A stretch of DNA of 64,000 nucleotides from positions 2,418,001 through 2,482,000 of the forward strand of contig NZ_CP071405.1 of assembly GCF_022647325.1 (NCBI RefSeq), in the 5' to 3' direction. Positions 10,873 to 21,996 of the stretch are shown here, in pieces (within the stretch, counting starts at the first letter, position 1; every line of letters starts with the position of its first letter). Position numbers and translations under genes: made by a program. This DNA is from Pantoea deleyi. Lineage in GTDB: Bacteria; Pseudomonadota; Gammaproteobacteria; Enterobacterales; Enterobacteriaceae. The notes under the pieces are model-generated. The model was not told the DNA's origin. It ran no database searches and saw only the letters and a program-made list of their open reading frames with translations.

Positions 10873-10891
10873 AATACATTTCGCGTATACT
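10857..10891 (+). promoter_or_regulatory. PhoP box and -10 of phoPQ
   Basis: CGTTAA (10857-10862), five bases, then TGTTTA (10868-10873) fit the PhoP direct repeat (T/G)GTTTA-N5-(T/G)GTTTA; the second half is perfect, the first matches 4 of 6. A TATACT at 10886-10891 lies 12 bases further, the spacing typical of PhoP-activated promoters. This predicts autoregulation of phoPQ in low Mg2+, as in E. coli and Salmonella. Confidence 0.7.
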
Positions 10892-10929
10892 TTCTGCAGG
10901 TTGACTCAAACAGAGTGTAAGGAATTTCT

Positions 10930-11598
10930 ATGCGTGTTCTGGTTGTTGAAGACAATGCCCTGCTGCGCCATCATCTCGCCGTCCAGTTACGTGACATGGG
11001 CCATCAGGTCGATGCCGCCGAAGACGCCAAAGAAGCCGACTATTTTCTGCGGGAACACCTTCCGGATATCGCGCTGGTGGATCTTGGCCTGCCGGATGAA
11101 GATGGCATGTCGCTGATTCGCCGCTGGCGCAGCGATGCCGTCCGTCAGCCAATCCTGGTGCTGACCGCCCGCGAAGGCTGGCAGGCGAAAGTCGAAGCGC
11201 TGGAAGCCGGTGCGGATGACTACGTGACCAAGCCGTTCCATATTGAAGAAGTGGCCGCACGTCTGCAGGCGCTGATGCGTCGCAACAGCGGGCACGCCTC
11301 GCAGATCATCGATATGCCGCCGTTCCAGGTGGATCTCTCCCGTCGCGAACTCACGGTGAATGAGGAGCCGGTGAAACTCACCGCCTTTGAGTACACCATT
11401 GTCGAGACGCTGATCCGCAACGCCGGCAAAGTGGTCAGCAAAGATTCGCTAATGCTGCAGCTCTATCCGGATGCAGAACTGCGCGAGAGTCACACCATCG
11501 ACGTTCTGATGGGCCGTCTGCGCAAAAAGATTCTGGCGCTGCACCCGACTGACGTGATCGCCACCGTGCGTGGCCAGGGTTACCGCTTTGATCTCTGA
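10930..11598 (+). CDS. phoP: Response regulator PhoP
   Basis: OmpR-type DNA-binding response regulator of the PhoPQ system, which answers low Mg2+, acid pH and antimicrobial peptides. The receiver domain (about 1-115) has the acidic pair E7/D8, phosphoacceptor D51 in [12 protein letters not shown] and K101 in VTKPF. The C-terminal winged helix (about 125-222) ends [10 protein letters not shown]. Length 222 is close to E. coli (223). phoQ starts 2 bases after the stop. Preceded by a PhoP-box-like site. Confidence 0.97.
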   Translation: MRVLVVEDNALLRHHLAVQLRDMGHQVDAAEDAKEADYFLREHLPDIALVDLGLPDEDGMSLIRRWRSDAVRQPILVLTAREGWQAKVEALEAGADDYVTKPFHIEEVAARLQALMRRNSGHASQIIDMPPFQVDLSRRELTVNEEPVKLTAFEYTIVETLIRNAGKVVSKDSLMLQLYPDAELRESHTIDVLMGRLRKKILALHPTDVIATVRGQGYRFDL

Positions 11599-11600
11599 CC

Positions 11601-13061
11601 ATGTCCTGGTTTAACCGCTATCGCCCTATCTCGCTGCGGGCCCGCTTTCTGCTGGCCTCTGCAGCCATCGTTCTCTTCCTCTCTCTCTCTTACGGTATGG
11701 TCGCGGTCATCGGCTATGTGGTGAGTTTCGACAAGAATACCTACCGCGTGATGCGCGGTGAGAGCAACCTGTTCTTTACGCTGGCGCAGTGGCATGACAA
11801 CAAGCTCACCATCGCCCAGCCGGAGCGGATGACGCTTAACTTTCCGACGCTGGTGTTTATCTACGATGAGCAGGGCAAGCTGCTGTGGCAGCAGCGCAAC
11901 GTGCCCGATATCCGGAAAAAGATCCGCCGGGAATGGCTGCTGAAGCCGGACTTCTACGAGATTGATACCAGCAACCACACCAGCATGATGGCGATGGGTA
12001 ACAACATCAATGCGCAGCGGCGGCTCAACGACTGGGATACGGACAGCAACGACACTTTCACGCACTCAGTCGCCGTTAACCGTTACGATGCCACCACCAA
12101 TCTGCCTGCGCTCACCATCGTGGTGGTGGACTCGATCCCGCAGGAGCTGCAGCACTCGGACGTCGTCTGGTCGTGGTTCAGCTATGTGCTGGCGGCGAAC
12201 CTGATCCTGATTGTGCCGCTGCTGTGGCTGGCCGCGCACTGGAGCCTGCGGCCGATCGGCACCCTGACCCAGCAGGTGCGTGAACTGGAGACCAGCCAGC
12301 GCGAAAACCTGGCGGACAATCCGCCGCAGGAGCTGCGCAGCCTGGTGCGTAACCTCAACCTGCTGCTGACGAATGAGCGGCAGCGCTACACCCGTTATCG
12401 CACCACCCTCTCCGACCTGACCCACAGCCTGAAAACGCCGCTGGCCGTGCTGCAGAGCACGCTGCGGTCGCTGCGCAACGGAAAAGAGCTGACGGTGGAA
12501 CAGGCAGAGCCGGTGATGCTGGAGCAGATCAGCCGCATCTCGCAGCAGGTGGGTTACTATCTCCATCGCGCCAGTATGCAGGCCGATCACAACCCGCTGC
12601 AGCGCGACCTGCACTCCGTTTCCGGCCTGCTCGACAGCCTCTGTTCGGCCCTGAACAAAGTCTATCAGCGCAAAGGCGTGGCGATTACGCTTGATATCTC
12701 GCCGGAGCTGACCTTCGTCGGCGATCAGAACGACTTTATGGAAGTGCTGGGCAACGTGCTCGATAACGCCTGCAAATATTGCCTGGAATTTATCGAAGTC
12801 AGCGCGTTTCAGAGTGAAAACGTGCTGCACCTCTACATCGACGATGATGGCCCCGGCATCCCCGAAAGCAAGCGCGATCTGGTGTTCGTCCGCGGCCAGC
12901 GCGTGGATACCCTGCGACCCGGTCAGGGATTAGGCCTGGCGGTGGTGCGCGATATTCTCGAACAGTATGAGGGTAACGTCATCGCCTCCAGCAGCGCACT
13001 GGGCGGCGCACGAATGGAAGTGATCTTTAAGCGCCAGGAAGTCGAACATCGCCGCGAGTAG
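11601..13061 (+). CDS. phoQ: Sensor histidine kinase PhoQ
   Basis: Inner-membrane sensor kinase partner of PhoP. Transmembrane helix 1 is at about residues 16-38 and helix 2 at about 193-213, enclosing an acidic periplasmic sensor domain (for instance [14 protein letters not shown]). The H-box is [13 protein letters not shown] (phospho-His near 276); N-box [10 protein letters not shown], then DDDGPGI and GQGLGLAVV complete the ATPase domain. 486 residues match E. coli. It is directly coupled to phoP. Confidence 0.97.
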   Translation: MSWFNRYRPISLRARFLLASAAIVLFLSLSYGMVAVIGYVVSFDKNTYRVMRGESNLFFTLAQWHDNKLTIAQPERMTLNFPTLVFIYDEQGKLLWQQRNVPDIRKKIRREWLLKPDFYEIDTSNHTSMMAMGNNINAQRRLNDWDTDSNDTFTHSVAVNRYDATTNLPALTIVVVDSIPQELQHSDVVWSWFSYVLAANLILIVPLLWLAAHWSLRPIGTLTQQVRELETSQRENLADNPPQELRSLVRNLNLLLTNERQRYTRYRTTLSDLTHSLKTPLAVLQSTLRSLRNGKELTVEQAEPVMLEQISRISQQVGYYLHRASMQADHNPLQRDLHSVSGLLDSLCSALNKVYQRKGVAITLDISPELTFVGDQNDFMEVLGNVLDNACKYCLEFIEVSAFQSENVLHLYIDDDGPGIPESKRDLVFVRGQRVDTLRPGQGLGLAVVRDILEQYEGNVIASSSALGGARMEVIFKRQEVEHRRE

Positions 13062-13118
13062 AAACCTTCCGGGGCTGTTATACTTGCTGGCATTTGCAGC
13101 CCTAAGCGGAACCCTTGT

Positions 13119-14243
13119 ATGGACTATCAGCTCGATCTTAACTGGCCCGATTTTATTCAGCGCTACTGGCAGAAACGCCCGGTGGTGCTGAAGCGTGGTT
13201 TTAAATACTTTGTGGATCCCCTTTCACCGGATGAACTGGCCGGACTGGCGATGGAAAACGAGGTGGATAGCCGCCTGGTCAGCCATCAGGATGGCAAATG
13301 GCAGGTCAGCCACGGCCCGTTTGAGAGCTACGATCATCTGGGCGAGAACAACTGGTCGCTGCTGGTTCAGGCAGTGAACCACTGGCATGAGCCTTCCGCG
13401 GCGCTGATGCGCCCTTTCCGTTTCCTGCCCGACTGGCGCGTTGACGACCTGATGGTGTCGTTTGCCGTGCCTGGCGGCGGTGTCGGCCCCCATTTCGATC
13501 AGTATGATGTCTTTATTATTCAGGGAATGGGCCGCCGTCGCTGGCGCGTCGGGGAAAAGGTGCCGCTGAAGCAGCACTGCCCGCACCCGGACCTGCTGCA
13601 GGTCGAACCTTTCGACGCCATCATTGATGAAGAGATGGAGCCGGGCGATATTCTCTATATTCCGCCGGGATTCCCGCACGAGGGCTACTCGCTGGAGAAC
13701 GCGCTGAACTACTCCGTCGGCTTCCGCGCCCCCAGCGGCCGTGAGCTGATCAGCGGCTTTGCTGACTACGCGCTGGCCAATGAGCTGGGCAGCCTGCGCT
13801 TCAGCGATCCGGACGTACCGGCGCGTGACTGTCCGTCGCAGATCCTGCCGCAGGAGATTGAAGGGGTGCGTCAGCTGATGCTGGATGTGGTCAATCAGCC
13901 TGAACACTTTGAACGCTGGTTCGGCGAATTCATTTCGCAGTCACGCCATGAACTGGATGTCGCGCCGCCGGAACCGCCTTATCAGCCTGACGAGATCTAC
14001 GATGCGCTGCAGCAGGGCGACGCCCTGAGCCGGTTAGGTGGCCTGCGTGTGCTGACGATTGGCAATGCGGTCTATGTGAACGGTGAGCAGGTTGAGTGTT
14101 CGCGTCCGGAGGTGATGGCAGTTCTGGCCCATCACAGTCGCATCACGCTCGACGATCTGGGTGATGCGCTGGACGATCCGGCGGTGCTGGCGCAGATTGC
14201 CGGTCTGGTGAATGCCGGTTACTGGTACTTCGGCGACGAATAA
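13119..14243 (+). CDS. roxA: 50S ribosomal protein L16 3-hydroxylase (RoxA/YcfD)
   Basis: A 2-oxoglutarate/Fe(II) oxygenase that hydroxylates an arginine of ribosomal protein L16. The JmjC-type core shows the iron-binding HFDQYDVF (H-x-D) at about residues 125-132 and the distal His in PPGFPHEGYS near 187. At 374 residues it is near the E. coli length (373). It lies right after phoQ and shares a bidirectional terminator with pepT, the same order as in E. coli. Confidence 0.95.
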   Translation: MDYQLDLNWPDFIQRYWQKRPVVLKRGFKYFVDPLSPDELAGLAMENEVDSRLVSHQDGKWQVSHGPFESYDHLGENNWSLLVQAVNHWHEPSAALMRPFRFLPDWRVDDLMVSFAVPGGGVGPHFDQYDVFIIQGMGRRRWRVGEKVPLKQHCPHPDLLQVEPFDAIIDEEMEPGDILYIPPGFPHEGYSLENALNYSVGFRAPSGRELISGFADYALANELGSLRFSDPDVPARDCPSQILPQEIEGVRQLMLDVVNQPEHFERWFGEFISQSRHELDVAPPEPPYQPDEIYDALQQGDALSRLGGLRVLTIGNAVYVNGEQVECSRPEVMAVLAHHSRITLDDLGDALDDPAVLAQIAGLVNAGYWYFGDE

Positions 14244-14278
14244 GCCGCGCGGCGCATCCGTGCGCGGCGGCTGAATCA

Positions 14279-14313
14279 GGCTCTCTGCGATGCTGGCAGA
14301 GAGCCTTTTTTTT
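14279..14313. terminator. Bidirectional terminator between roxA and pepT
   Basis: GGCTCTCTGC (14279-14288) pairs with GCAGAGAGCC (14296-14305); a run of eight T follows on the plus strand. The T-run overlaps the pepT stop region. It clearly serves roxA; service for pepT is less certain, since no T-run follows on the minus strand. Confidence 0.85.
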
Positions 14314-15541
14314 AATCCTTCTTCTGCGCCGCCAGCTCTGACAGGCGGACAATCACCTCGACCGACTTCGCCATGATATTCAGTGAGGCGAACTCATGCT
14401 TGCCGTGGTAGTTGTAGCCGCCGGTAAAGATGTTCGGGCACGGCAGACCTTTCCATGACAGGGCCGACCCATCGGTTCCGCCGCGAATCGGCTTCACCAC
14501 CGGCTCAATGTCGCAGTCGCGCATCGCCTGCAACGCCAGCTCGATGATGTGCGGGAACGGCTCAACTTTTTCACGCATGTTGCGGTAGCTGTTGGTGATC
14601 TCGACCGTGATCGAGCAGTCTTCATGCAGGGTCTTGTTGATCTCCGCAGCAATCTGCAGCAGCGTCTCTTTACGCTGCTCGAAACTCCCGGTTTCAAAAT
14701 CACGGATGATGTAGAGCATCTCGGCGTGTTCAACAGTGCCCTTGATCTGATGCAGATGATAGAAACCCTGATAGCCGTCGGTGAACTGCGGTTTTTCGCT
14801 GGCCGGGACCGCCGCGTGGAACTGGTTAGCCAGGTCCAGCGCATTCACCATGACCCCTTTAGCCGAACCGGGATGCACGTTGTTGCCGACGATTTTCACG
14901 GTGGCCGAGGCCGCGTTGAAGTTCTCATACTCGAACTCGCCCAGATCGCTGCCGTCGATGGTGTAGGCCCAGTCTGCGGCAAAGGCTTCTACGTCAAAGT
15001 GCGAGGTGCCGCGGCCAATCTCCTCATCGGGCGTAAAGGCCACGCGGATAGCGCCGTGCGGCCTGTCGCTGGCGACCAGCTCCGCCATCGCCGTCATAAT
15101 CTCGGCGATGCCCGCCTTGTCGTCCGCGCCCAGCAGGGTTTTACCATCGGTGGTGATTAGCGTGTGGCCGATCAGCTTGTGCAGCACCGGGAACATCACC
15201 GGCGACAGAATCTCGTTGCCGTTACCCAGCGCGATATCGCCGCCGCGATAGTTCTCGATGATCTGCGGATTCACATGCTTCGCCGTGAAATCGGGCGAGG
15301 TATCCATGTGGGAGATGAAACCGATGACCGGCGTCGGCCAGTCAACGTTGGCGGGCAGCGTACCCATCACGCAGCAGTGATCGCTCAGGGTGACATCCAC
15401 AAAGCCCAGGGCCAGCAGCTCCTCCTGCAGCTGACGCGCCAGCGTCCACTGCCCTTCACTGCTGGGCACCTGGCGCGCCTGCGGCTTAGCCTGGGTCTCA
15501 ACTGCCACATAACTCAAAAAGCGCTCAAGTAACTGTTCCAT
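14312..15541 (-). CDS. pepT: Peptidase T (tripeptidase)
   Basis: Zinc aminopeptidase of the M20 family that removes the N-terminal residue of tripeptides in the cytosol. Metal-site motifs are present: [12 protein letters not shown] (about 75-86), [12 protein letters not shown] (about 138-149), TPDEEIGRG (about 170-178) and [12 protein letters not shown] near 350. 409 residues, one more than E. coli. It is divergent from potABCD, as in E. coli, where it is anaerobically induced by FNR; I see no clear FNR site here. Confidence 0.96.
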   Translation of the reverse strand: MEQLLERFLSYVAVETQAKPQARQVPSSEGQWTLARQLQEELLALGFVDVTLSDHCCVMGTLPANVDWPTPVIGFISHMDTSPDFTAKHVNPQIIENYRGGDIALGNGNEILSPVMFPVLHKLIGHTLITTDGKTLLGADDKAGIAEIMTAMAELVASDRPHGAIRVAFTPDEEIGRGTSHFDVEAFAADWAYTIDGSDLGEFEYENFNAASATVKIVGNNVHPGSAKGVMVNALDLANQFHAAVPASEKPQFTDGYQGFYHLHQIKGTVEHAEMLYIIRDFETGSFEQRKETLLQIAAEINKTLHEDCSITVEITNSYRNMREKVEPFPHIIELALQAMRDCDIEPVVKPIRGGTDGSALSWKGLPCPNIFTGGYNYHGKHEFASLNIMAKSVEVIVRLSELAAQKKD

Positions 15542-15854
15542 ATCCCATCCTTTAAAAGTGCCGTCCGCTATTATTCACAGACCCGCCGAACGCAATGTTG
15601 CGTAAAATCATTCGCAGACAGGTTAGCGCTGTCGGGGACCTTTGGGAAAGCGGTAAGCCTGAAAAAAGCGACGCACCCGGCGAATGTTGCGGTAAATCCC
15701 GCAATCTTTTCCGTCATTGCGCCCATTAGCCCCGATCGGGCAGGCAAATCATGGCATTACCGTATTTTTCAGGTATCATCCGCCCTCTTTGCTGGCTGGC
15801 TGCGCGATGCGGCTACGCTGAAACCTGTCCGACCTCTAACAGACTGAGACTAAA
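15542..15854. other. Divergent pepT/potA promoter region
   Basis: No gene supported. A possible -10 (TATCAT, 15774-15779) faces potA, without a convincing -35. Both divergent promoters must lie here; no operator is evident. Confidence 0.45.
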
Positions 15855-16970
15855 ATGACGCAAACACGCGCACAGCAGGCGCTGGTTACGCTTTCTGGCA
15901 TCAGTAAAGCTTTCGACGGTAAAACCATCATTGATGATTTTAACCTGACCATTCATCACGGTGAGTTTATCACCCTGCTCGGCCCGTCGGGCTGCGGCAA
16001 AACGACGATCCTGCGCCTGATCGCCGGTCTCGAAGATGCCGACCGCGGCCAGATCACGCTCGATAATCAGGATATTACCGACACGCCCGCCGAGCATCGT
16101 CACGTCAATACCGTGTTCCAGAGCTATGCGCTGTTCCCGCACATGACGGTGTTTGAGAACGTGGCGTTTGGCCTGCGGATGCAGAAAACGCCGGCGGCGC
16201 AGATAAGCGAACGGGTTAACGAAGCGCTGGCAATGGTGCAGCTGGAGAGCTTCGCCGATCGGCGTCCGCATCAGCTCTCTGGCGGTCAGCAGCAGCGGGT
16301 GGCGATCGCCCGCGCCGTGGTCAACCGGCCCAGAGTGCTGCTGCTGGACGAATCACTCTCGGCGCTGGACTACAAGCTACGCCGTCAGATGCAGAATGAG
16401 CTGAAGGCGCTGCAGCGTAAGCTCGGCATCACCTTCGTCTTTGTCACGCACGATCAGGAAGAGGCGCTGACCATGTCCGACCGTATCGTGGTGATGCGCG
16501 ATGGCAAGGTGGTGCAGGACGGCACGCCGCGCGAAGTCTACGAAGAGCCTGAAAACCTGTTTGTCGCCCGCTTCATCGGCGAAATCAACCTGTTTGACGC
16601 CGAGGTCATCGCCGCCGATGAGGCGCCTGCGGTGCGGGCGCGCGTTGAGGGGCGCGAGTGTCAGATTCACTGCCCCTTCCCGGTCAGCGCCGGTGACCGG
16701 CTGCATGTGATGCTGCGGCCGGAAGATCTGCGGGTCGACGAGGTCCATGATGAGCGCCCGGCAGATGGCCTGATTGGCTATGTGCGCGAACGGAACTATA
16801 AAGGCATGACGCTGGAGTCCGTCGTCGCGCTGGAGAATGGCAAGCTGATTACGGTCAGCGAATTCTTTAATGAAGACGATCCGGACTTCGACCACTCGCT
16901 GAATCAGAAAATGGTGGTGAACTGGGTGCCAGGCTGGGAGGTGGTACTGCCCTATGAAGCTGATGCGTAA
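15855..16970 (+). CDS. potA: Spermidine/putrescine ABC transporter ATPase PotA
   Basis: ATP-hydrolysing subunit of the polyamine importer PotABCD. It has Walker [10 protein letters not shown] (about residues 43-51), signature [14 protein letters not shown], Walker [13 protein letters not shown] and the H-loop VTHDQEEAL. The C-terminal TOBE-like regulatory domain (about 260-371) follows. It overlaps potB by 17 bases, so translation is coupled. Length is close to the E. coli protein (378). Confidence 0.97.
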   Translation: MTQTRAQQALVTLSGISKAFDGKTIIDDFNLTIHHGEFITLLGPSGCGKTTILRLIAGLEDADRGQITLDNQDITDTPAEHRHVNTVFQSYALFPHMTVFENVAFGLRMQKTPAAQISERVNEALAMVQLESFADRRPHQLSGGQQQRVAIARAVVNRPRVLLLDESLSALDYKLRRQMQNELKALQRKLGITFVFVTHDQEEALTMSDRIVVMRDGKVVQDGTPREVYEEPENLFVARFIGEINLFDAEVIAADEAPAVRARVEGRECQIHCPFPVSAGDRLHVMLRPEDLRVDEVHDERPADGLIGYVRERNYKGMTLESVVALENGKLITVSEFFNEDDPDFDHSLNQKMVVNWVPGWEVVLPYEADA

Positions 16971-17814
16971 TGGTTTTCAGAAGTGCGTCATCGCGCTGAT
17001 TGTCGGCTGGCTGACGCTGTTCGTCTTTATTCCTGATCTGATGATCTTCGTCACCAGCTTTCTGACGCGTGATGAAGCCCGTTTCGTCAGCACGACGCCG
17101 ACGCTCAGCAACTATGGACGCCTGCTCGATCCGCTCTACGCCGGGGTGCTGCTGCACTCCCTGAATATGGCGCTGATCGCTACACTCGGCTGCCTGCTGC
17201 TGGGCTATCCCTTCGCCTGGTGCCTGACGAAACTGCCGCCGCGCCGGCGTCCGCTGATGCTGTTCCTGTTGATTGTGCCGTTCTGGACCAACTCGCTGAT
17301 CCGCATCTATGGCCTGAAAATCTTCCTCAGCACCCGTGGCTGGCTGAACGACGGCCTGCTGTCGCTGGGGCTGATCGACAAGCCGTTTCGCATCATCTAT
17401 ACGCCGGAAGCGGTGATCCTGGGTCTGATTTATATCCTGCTGCCGTTTATGGTGCTGCCGCTCTACTCCAGCCTGGAGAAGCTGGACAGACCGCTGCTGG
17501 AAGCGGCGCGCGACCTGGGTGCCGGTAAACTGCAGACCTTTTTCCGGGTGATTCTGCCGCTGACCATGCCCGGCATCATCGCGGGCTGCCTGCTGGTGTT
17601 TATCCCGGCGATGGGGCTGTTCTATGTTGCCGATCTGATGGGCGGCGCCAGGAACCTGCTGATCGGCAATATTATCAAGAGCCAGTTCCTGAATATCCGT
17701 GACTGGCCACTGGGGGCCGCCACCAGCGTCGTCATGACCCTGATAATGGGGCTGCTGCTGCTGATCTACTGGCGCGTCGCGCGACTGCTGAATAACAGGG
17801 TGGATTTAGGATGA
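16954..17814 (+). CDS. potB: Polyamine ABC transporter permease PotB
   Basis: Inner-membrane permease with about six hydrophobic helices, the first at about residues 10-33. The EAA loop that contacts PotA is [17 protein letters not shown], followed by ILPLTMPGI. It overlaps potA by 17 bases and potC by 4 (ATGA), the usual tight packing of this operon. Confidence 0.96.
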   Translation: MKLMRNGFQKCVIALIVGWLTLFVFIPDLMIFVTSFLTRDEARFVSTTPTLSNYGRLLDPLYAGVLLHSLNMALIATLGCLLLGYPFAWCLTKLPPRRRPLMLFLLIVPFWTNSLIRIYGLKIFLSTRGWLNDGLLSLGLIDKPFRIIYTPEAVILGLIYILLPFMVLPLYSSLEKLDRPLLEAARDLGAGKLQTFFRVILPLTMPGIIAGCLLVFIPAMGLFYVADLMGGARNLLIGNIIKSQFLNIRDWPLGAATSVVMTLIMGLLLLIYWRVARLLNNRVDLG

Positions 17815-18584
17815 TGGCTCGCCTGTTACGCGGCGCGTTTATGGCGCTGATTTACGCCTGGTTTTACATACCGATTGTGATTCTGATCGTCAATTCGTTT
17901 AACGCCTCCCGGTTCGGTATTAACTGGCAGGGCTTCACGACGACGTGGTATAGCCTGCTGGTGAACAACGACAGTCTGCTTCAGGCGGCACAGCATTCGT
18001 TAATCATGGGCGTGCTCTCTGCCAGCTGCGCCACGCTGATCGGTGCCCTCACCGCCGTGGCACTCTATCGCTATCGCTTTCGCGGCAAGCCGTTTGTCAG
18101 CGGCATGCTGTTTGTGGTGATGATGTCGCCGGACATCGTGATGGCGATCTCCCTGCTGGTGCTGTTTATGCTGCTGGGCATTTCGCTGGGCTTCTGGTCG
18201 CTGCTGATCTCCCATATCACCTTCTGCCTGCCGTTTGTGGTGATTACGGTCTACTCACGGCTGAAAGGGTTTGATGTGCGGATGCTGGAGGCGGCCAGAG
18301 ATCTCGGTGCCAGCGAAACGACCATCCTGCGCCGGATTATCCTGCCGCTGGCGATGCCTGCGGTCGCGGCGGGCTGGCTGTTGAGCTTTACCCTCTCCAT
18401 GGATGATGTGGTGGTCTCGTCGTTCGTCACCGGCCCGACATTTGAGATCTTACCGCTGAAGATCTACTCCATGGTCAAGGTTGGCGTCTCACCGGAGGTG
18501 AATGCGCTGGCCACCATTTTACTGCTGCTGTCGTTGCTGCTGGTTGCGGCCAGCCAGTGGTTACTGCGCGACAGAAATCGATAA
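17811..18584 (+). CDS. potC: Polyamine ABC transporter permease PotC
   Basis: Second permease of the spermidine/putrescine importer, about six helices. EAA loop [17 protein letters not shown] followed by ILPLAMPAV. Starts within the potB stop (ATGATGG) and ends 8 bases before the potD start. Length 257 against 264 in E. coli. Confidence 0.96.
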   Translation: MMARLLRGAFMALIYAWFYIPIVILIVNSFNASRFGINWQGFTTTWYSLLVNNDSLLQAAQHSLIMGVLSASCATLIGALTAVALYRYRFRGKPFVSGMLFVVMMSPDIVMAISLLVLFMLLGISLGFWSLLISHITFCLPFVVITVYSRLKGFDVRMLEAARDLGASETTILRRIILPLAMPAVAAGWLLSFTLSMDDVVVSSFVTGPTFEILPLKIYSMVKVGVSPEVNALATILLLLSLLLVAASQWLLRDRNR

Positions 18585-18592
18585 GAGGAAAG

Positions 18593-19639
18593 ATGATGAA
18601 AAAGCGATCTCACTGGCTGGCGGCAGGTGCGCTGCTGCTGGGCATGAACGTGGCTCAGGCCGACGACAGCAACACGCTCTACTTCTATAACTGGACGGAG
18701 TATGTGCCGCCAGGGCTGCTGGAGCAGTTCACCAAAGAGACCGGGATTAAGGTGATCTACTCCACCTATGAGTCCAACGAGAGCATGTACGCCAAGCTGA
18801 AAACCTGGAAAGAGGGCGCTTACGATCTGGTGGTGCCCTCGACCTACTTCGTGGCGAAGATGCGTAACGAGGGGATGCTGCAGAAGATCGATAAAAGCCA
18901 GCTCAGCAACTTCAGTAATCTCGATCCCGATCTGCTGAATAAGCCGTTCGATCCCAACAATGACTACTCGATCCCCTATATCTGGGGCGCCACGGCGATC
19001 GGCGTGAATACCGACGAGATCGACGCCAGCAAGGTGACCCGCTGGGCCGACCTCTGGAAGCCGGAATATAAGCAGAGCCTGCTGCTGACCGACGATGCGC
19101 GCGAAGTGTTCCAGATGGCGCTGCGCAAGCTGGGTTACTCTGGCAATACCCGCGATCCGGCGCAGATTAAAGCGGCGTATCTGGAGCTGAAAAAACTGAT
19201 GCCTAACGTGCTGGCCTTCAACTCCGATAATCCGGGGAACCCTTATATGGAAGGCGAGGTGAATCTGGGGATGCTCTGGAATGGATCGGCCTATGTCGCG
19301 CGTCAGGCGGGTACGCCGTTAGCGGTGGTCTGGCCTGAAGAGGGCGGCATCTTCTGGATGGATAACCTGGCGATCCCGGCCAATGCGAAAAACAGAGCCG
19401 GCGCCCTGAAGCTGATTAACTTCCTGCTGCGCCCGGACGTCGCCGCCAGAGTCGCGGAGACCATCGGTTATCCCACGCCAAACCCTGCCGCCAAAGCCCT
19501 GCTGCCACCGGCCGTGGCGAACGATCCCTCGCTCTATCCGCCCGCCGACGTGATTAAACATGGCGAATGGCAGGATGACGTGGGTGAGGCCAGCGTTCAG
19601 TACGAAACGCTGTTCCAGCAGCTGAAAGCCGGCCGCTAG
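18593..19639 (+). CDS. potD: Spermidine/putrescine-binding protein PotD
   Basis: Periplasmic polyamine-binding protein of PotABCD, 348 residues. The start at 18593 (MMKKRSHW) is chosen because AAGAGGA lies at 18583-18589; the longer frame to 18557 would run into potC. A Sec signal peptide ends AQA before DDSNTLYFYNWTEYV. Ligand-site segments such as TYESNESMYAKL and YIWGATAIGVN are conserved with E. coli. Last gene of the operon. Confidence 0.97.
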   Translation: MMKKRSHWLAAGALLLGMNVAQADDSNTLYFYNWTEYVPPGLLEQFTKETGIKVIYSTYESNESMYAKLKTWKEGAYDLVVPSTYFVAKMRNEGMLQKIDKSQLSNFSNLDPDLLNKPFDPNNDYSIPYIWGATAIGVNTDEIDASKVTRWADLWKPEYKQSLLLTDDAREVFQMALRKLGYSGNTRDPAQIKAAYLELKKLMPNVLAFNSDNPGNPYMEGEVNLGMLWNGSAYVARQAGTPLAVVWPEEGGIFWMDNLAIPANAKNRAGALKLINFLLRPDVAARVAETIGYPTPNPAAKALLPPAVANDPSLYPPADVIKHGEWQDDVGEASVQYETLFQQLKAGR

Positions 19640-19772
19640 CGCCGCCGTTTCTGAAGAGGACGTGGCTGAAGGGCGCGGATCAGGCGGGCCAGCCAGGGCC
19701 CGCCTGACGGCGTCGGAGCAGGGATTGATCTCAGACGCCGGAACTGCGCCAGGCCAGCCTCACCTGCCCCGC

Positions 19773-20606
19773 TTACCGGAAGCAACCGCGCAGCAGGGTG
19801 TGAACAAACTCCGGCACCACCTCGCTTGCGAGGCCATAGTGCCGCTCGGCAAACTCATTGCCGACCTGGCTTGGTTCAAGATTGAGTTCAACCGTGTGCG
19901 CGCCCTGCAGTTTAGCCTCATGCACGAAACCCGCTGCCGGGTAGACGTGGCCCGAGGTGCCAATCGCGATAAAGTAATCGGCCTGCTCCAGCGCCTGATA
20001 AATCTCCTCCATACCCAGCGGCATCTCACCAAACCACACCACATGCGGCCGCAGCGCTGAGGGGAACTGGCAGCAGGTGCAGCGATCGTCCGGGGTAATA
20101 TCCCCGGTCCATTCGATCACCTGACCGCTGGAGACGCAGCGCACTTTTAACAGCTCGCCGTGCATGTGCAGCACCCGGCTGTTACCGGCCCGTTCATGCA
20201 GGTTGTCGATGTTCTGCGTCACCAGCAGGAAATTATCGCCCAGCACCTGCTCCAGCTCCGCCAGAGCCAGATGGGCCGCGTTGGGCTGGATCTCTGCCTG
20301 CTGAAGCTGCTGGCGGCGCGCGTTGTAGAAGCGCTGCACCAGCGCCGGATCGCGCTGAAAGCCCTCGGGTGTCGCCACATCTTCAACGTGATGCTCTTCC
20401 CACAGGCCGTCAGCGGCGCGGAAGGTCCGGATGCCGGACTCCGCAGAGATACCCGCGCCGGTCAGTACGACCACATGCGGCAGAGGATGGGCGGCCAGTT
20501 CGGCCTGACGGTCGCGCTCAAAAATGCGCTGACGGAAGCGCTGATGCACCTTTCTCCGGGTTTTCTTCAGGCGGGCAAGTCGCAGGCGGCGACGTGGTGT
20601 ACGCAT
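19773..20606 (-). CDS. cobB: NAD-dependent deacylase CobB (sirtuin)
   Basis: Sirtuin that removes acetyl and succinyl groups from lysines using NAD+. NAD-binding motif [17 protein letters not shown] is at about residues 47-63; FYNARRQQL carries the Tyr/Arg pair typical of class III desuccinylases; [11 protein letters not shown], the catalytic HMHG and the zinc cysteines (RCVSSG and CTCCQF) follow. The basic N-terminal extension ([20 protein letters not shown]) is that of the long CobB form. It is convergent with potD. In E. coli nagK sits between lolE and cobB; here only 145 bases separate them. Confidence 0.96.
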   Translation of the reverse strand: MRTPRRRLRLARLKKTRRKVHQRFRQRIFERDRQAELAAHPLPHVVVLTGAGISAESGIRTFRAADGLWEEHHVEDVATPEGFQRDPALVQRFYNARRQQLQQAEIQPNAAHLALAELEQVLGDNFLLVTQNIDNLHERAGNSRVLHMHGELLKVRCVSSGQVIEWTGDITPDDRCTCCQFPSALRPHVVWFGEMPLGMEEIYQALEQADYFIAIGTSGHVYPAAGFVHEAKLQGAHTVELNLEPSQVGNEFAERHYGLASEVVPEFVHTLLRGCFR

Positions 20607-20722
20607 AAAATCTCCTGGCGTAGCGGCTGCGGCGAGCCGCTATAAACAGTTTCCGGGTAACTTCACCCGATAGTAACGGTTGCTGCGGGCCTGGCCCTAC
20701 AGCAAAGGTCTTAAAACAGAGA

Positions 20723-20744
20723 CGGCGCGAAATCACTCGCGCCG
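20723..20744 (-). terminator. Hairpin after lolE
   Basis: CGGCGCGA (20723-20730) pairs with TCGCGCCG (20737-20744). It lies 8 bases past the lolE stop on the minus strand. The T-run there is offset by several bases (GTCTCTGTTTT), so strength is moderate. Confidence 0.55.
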
Positions 20745-20751
20745 CCTTTTA

Positions 20752-21996
20752 TTACTGACCGCTTAATACCCGAGCCGGGTCGATGCGGCTGGCGCGCCTC
20801 GCCGGATACCAGCTCGCTAACAGACTCAGCAGAATCGCGGTGATCAGTACTGAGAACACATCAATCCAGTGCAGTTCCGACGGCAGGAAATCGATAAAGT
20901 AGATATCGCCTGCCAGCAGATGATGGCCGGTCAACGACTCCAGCCCGCGCACCAGCGAGGTCAGATTCAGCGCCACCAGCACGCCCGCGATCACACCGCT
21001 GACGCTGCCCAGCAGCCCCGCCAGCAGACCGTACCAGATGAAGATGGCGCGGATCAGCCGGTCTTTCGCGCCGAGCGTGCGCAGCACCGCGATGTCACTG
21101 CTCTTATCCTTCACCGCCATGACCAGCGTAGAGACGATGTTAAAGCAGGCCACGCCGATCACCAGCACCATCGCCAGATACATGATGGCGCGGATCATCT
21201 GAATATCCCGGTACATGTAGCCGTAGGTGCCAATCCAGCTCTTAATATAGACGTAAGAACGGGTCGCTTCCCCGGCATCCCGCACCAGCTTAACCGCCTG
21301 GAAGGGATCGCTCATTTTCAGGGCGATGCCGGAAACGCTGTCACCCATCTCCAGATACTTCTGCGCGTCCGCCAGCGGCACCAGCGCCAGGCTGTGATCG
21401 AGCATACCGCTGAGTTGCAGGATGCCGCTGACCTGCAGCCGGATACGTTTGGGCTGCAGCAGTTTGTTGTCACCATCGTTGTTGGGGATCATGATGGTGA
21501 TCCAGTCGCCCTGCTTCACATTCAGCGATTTCGCAATGCCGCCGCCGAGGATGATCTGCTGCTTACCCGCGGCAAAAGAGGACCAGGCGTTATCGGCCAC
21601 AAACTGCGGCAGCGCGCTGAGACGCGGTTCCTGAGCCGGATCGACGCCCTTCACCTGCAGCGCCTCCAGCCGGGCGCCGCTCTCAATCAGGCCGGTGAAG
21701 TTCACATAGGGCGCGGCCGCCGCGATACCGGGTACCTTCTCTATCGGTGCGATCAGGGACTGCCACTGGCGGAACGGCTGATTGACCGCCTCGATCTCGC
21801 CGTGCGGCACGACCGCCAGAATACGGTTGTTCAGCTCGCGCTCAAATCCGTTCATGGCGCTCAGGCCGATAATCAGCACCGCCACGCCCAGCGCGATTCC
21901 CACGGTGGAGATGACCGAAATCAGCGACACCATGCCGCCACGACGGCGTCCGCGGCTGAAGCGCAGGCCCAGCAACAGGGATAACGATGAACCCAT
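20752..21996 (-). CDS. lolE: Lipoprotein release permease LolE
   Basis: Inner-membrane permease of the LolCDE complex, which lifts outer-membrane lipoproteins out of the inner membrane for LolA. 414 residues as in E. coli. One helix near the N-terminus (about 24-46, [20 protein letters not shown]), a large periplasmic domain and three C-terminal helices, including the MacB/FtsX-type segment [12 protein letters not shown]. It is last in lolC-lolD-lolE; the stop of lolD shares a base with its start. Confidence 0.97.
   Translation of the reverse strand: MGSSLSLLLGLRFSRGRRRGGMVSLISVISTVGIALGVAVLIIGLSAMNGFERELNNRILAVVPHGEIEAVNQPFRQWQSLIAPIEKVPGIAAAAPYVNFTGLIESGARLEALQVKGVDPAQEPRLSALPQFVADNAWSSFAAGKQQIILGGGIAKSLNVKQGDWITIMIPNNDGDNKLLQPKRIRLQVSGILQLSGMLDHSLALVPLADAQKYLEMGDSVSGIALKMSDPFQAVKLVRDAGEATRSYVYIKSWIGTYGYMYRDIQMIRAIMYLAMVLVIGVACFNIVSTLVMAVKDKSSDIAVLRTLGAKDRLIRAIFIWYGLLAGLLGSVSGVIAGVLVALNLTSLVRGLESLTGHHLLAGDIYFIDFLPSELHWIDVFSVLITAILLSLLASWYPARRASRIDPARVLSGQ

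Noticed and set aside
19662..20060. Plus-strand open frame of 132 codons after potD
   Set aside because: Most of it is antisense to cobB; no domain or start signal.
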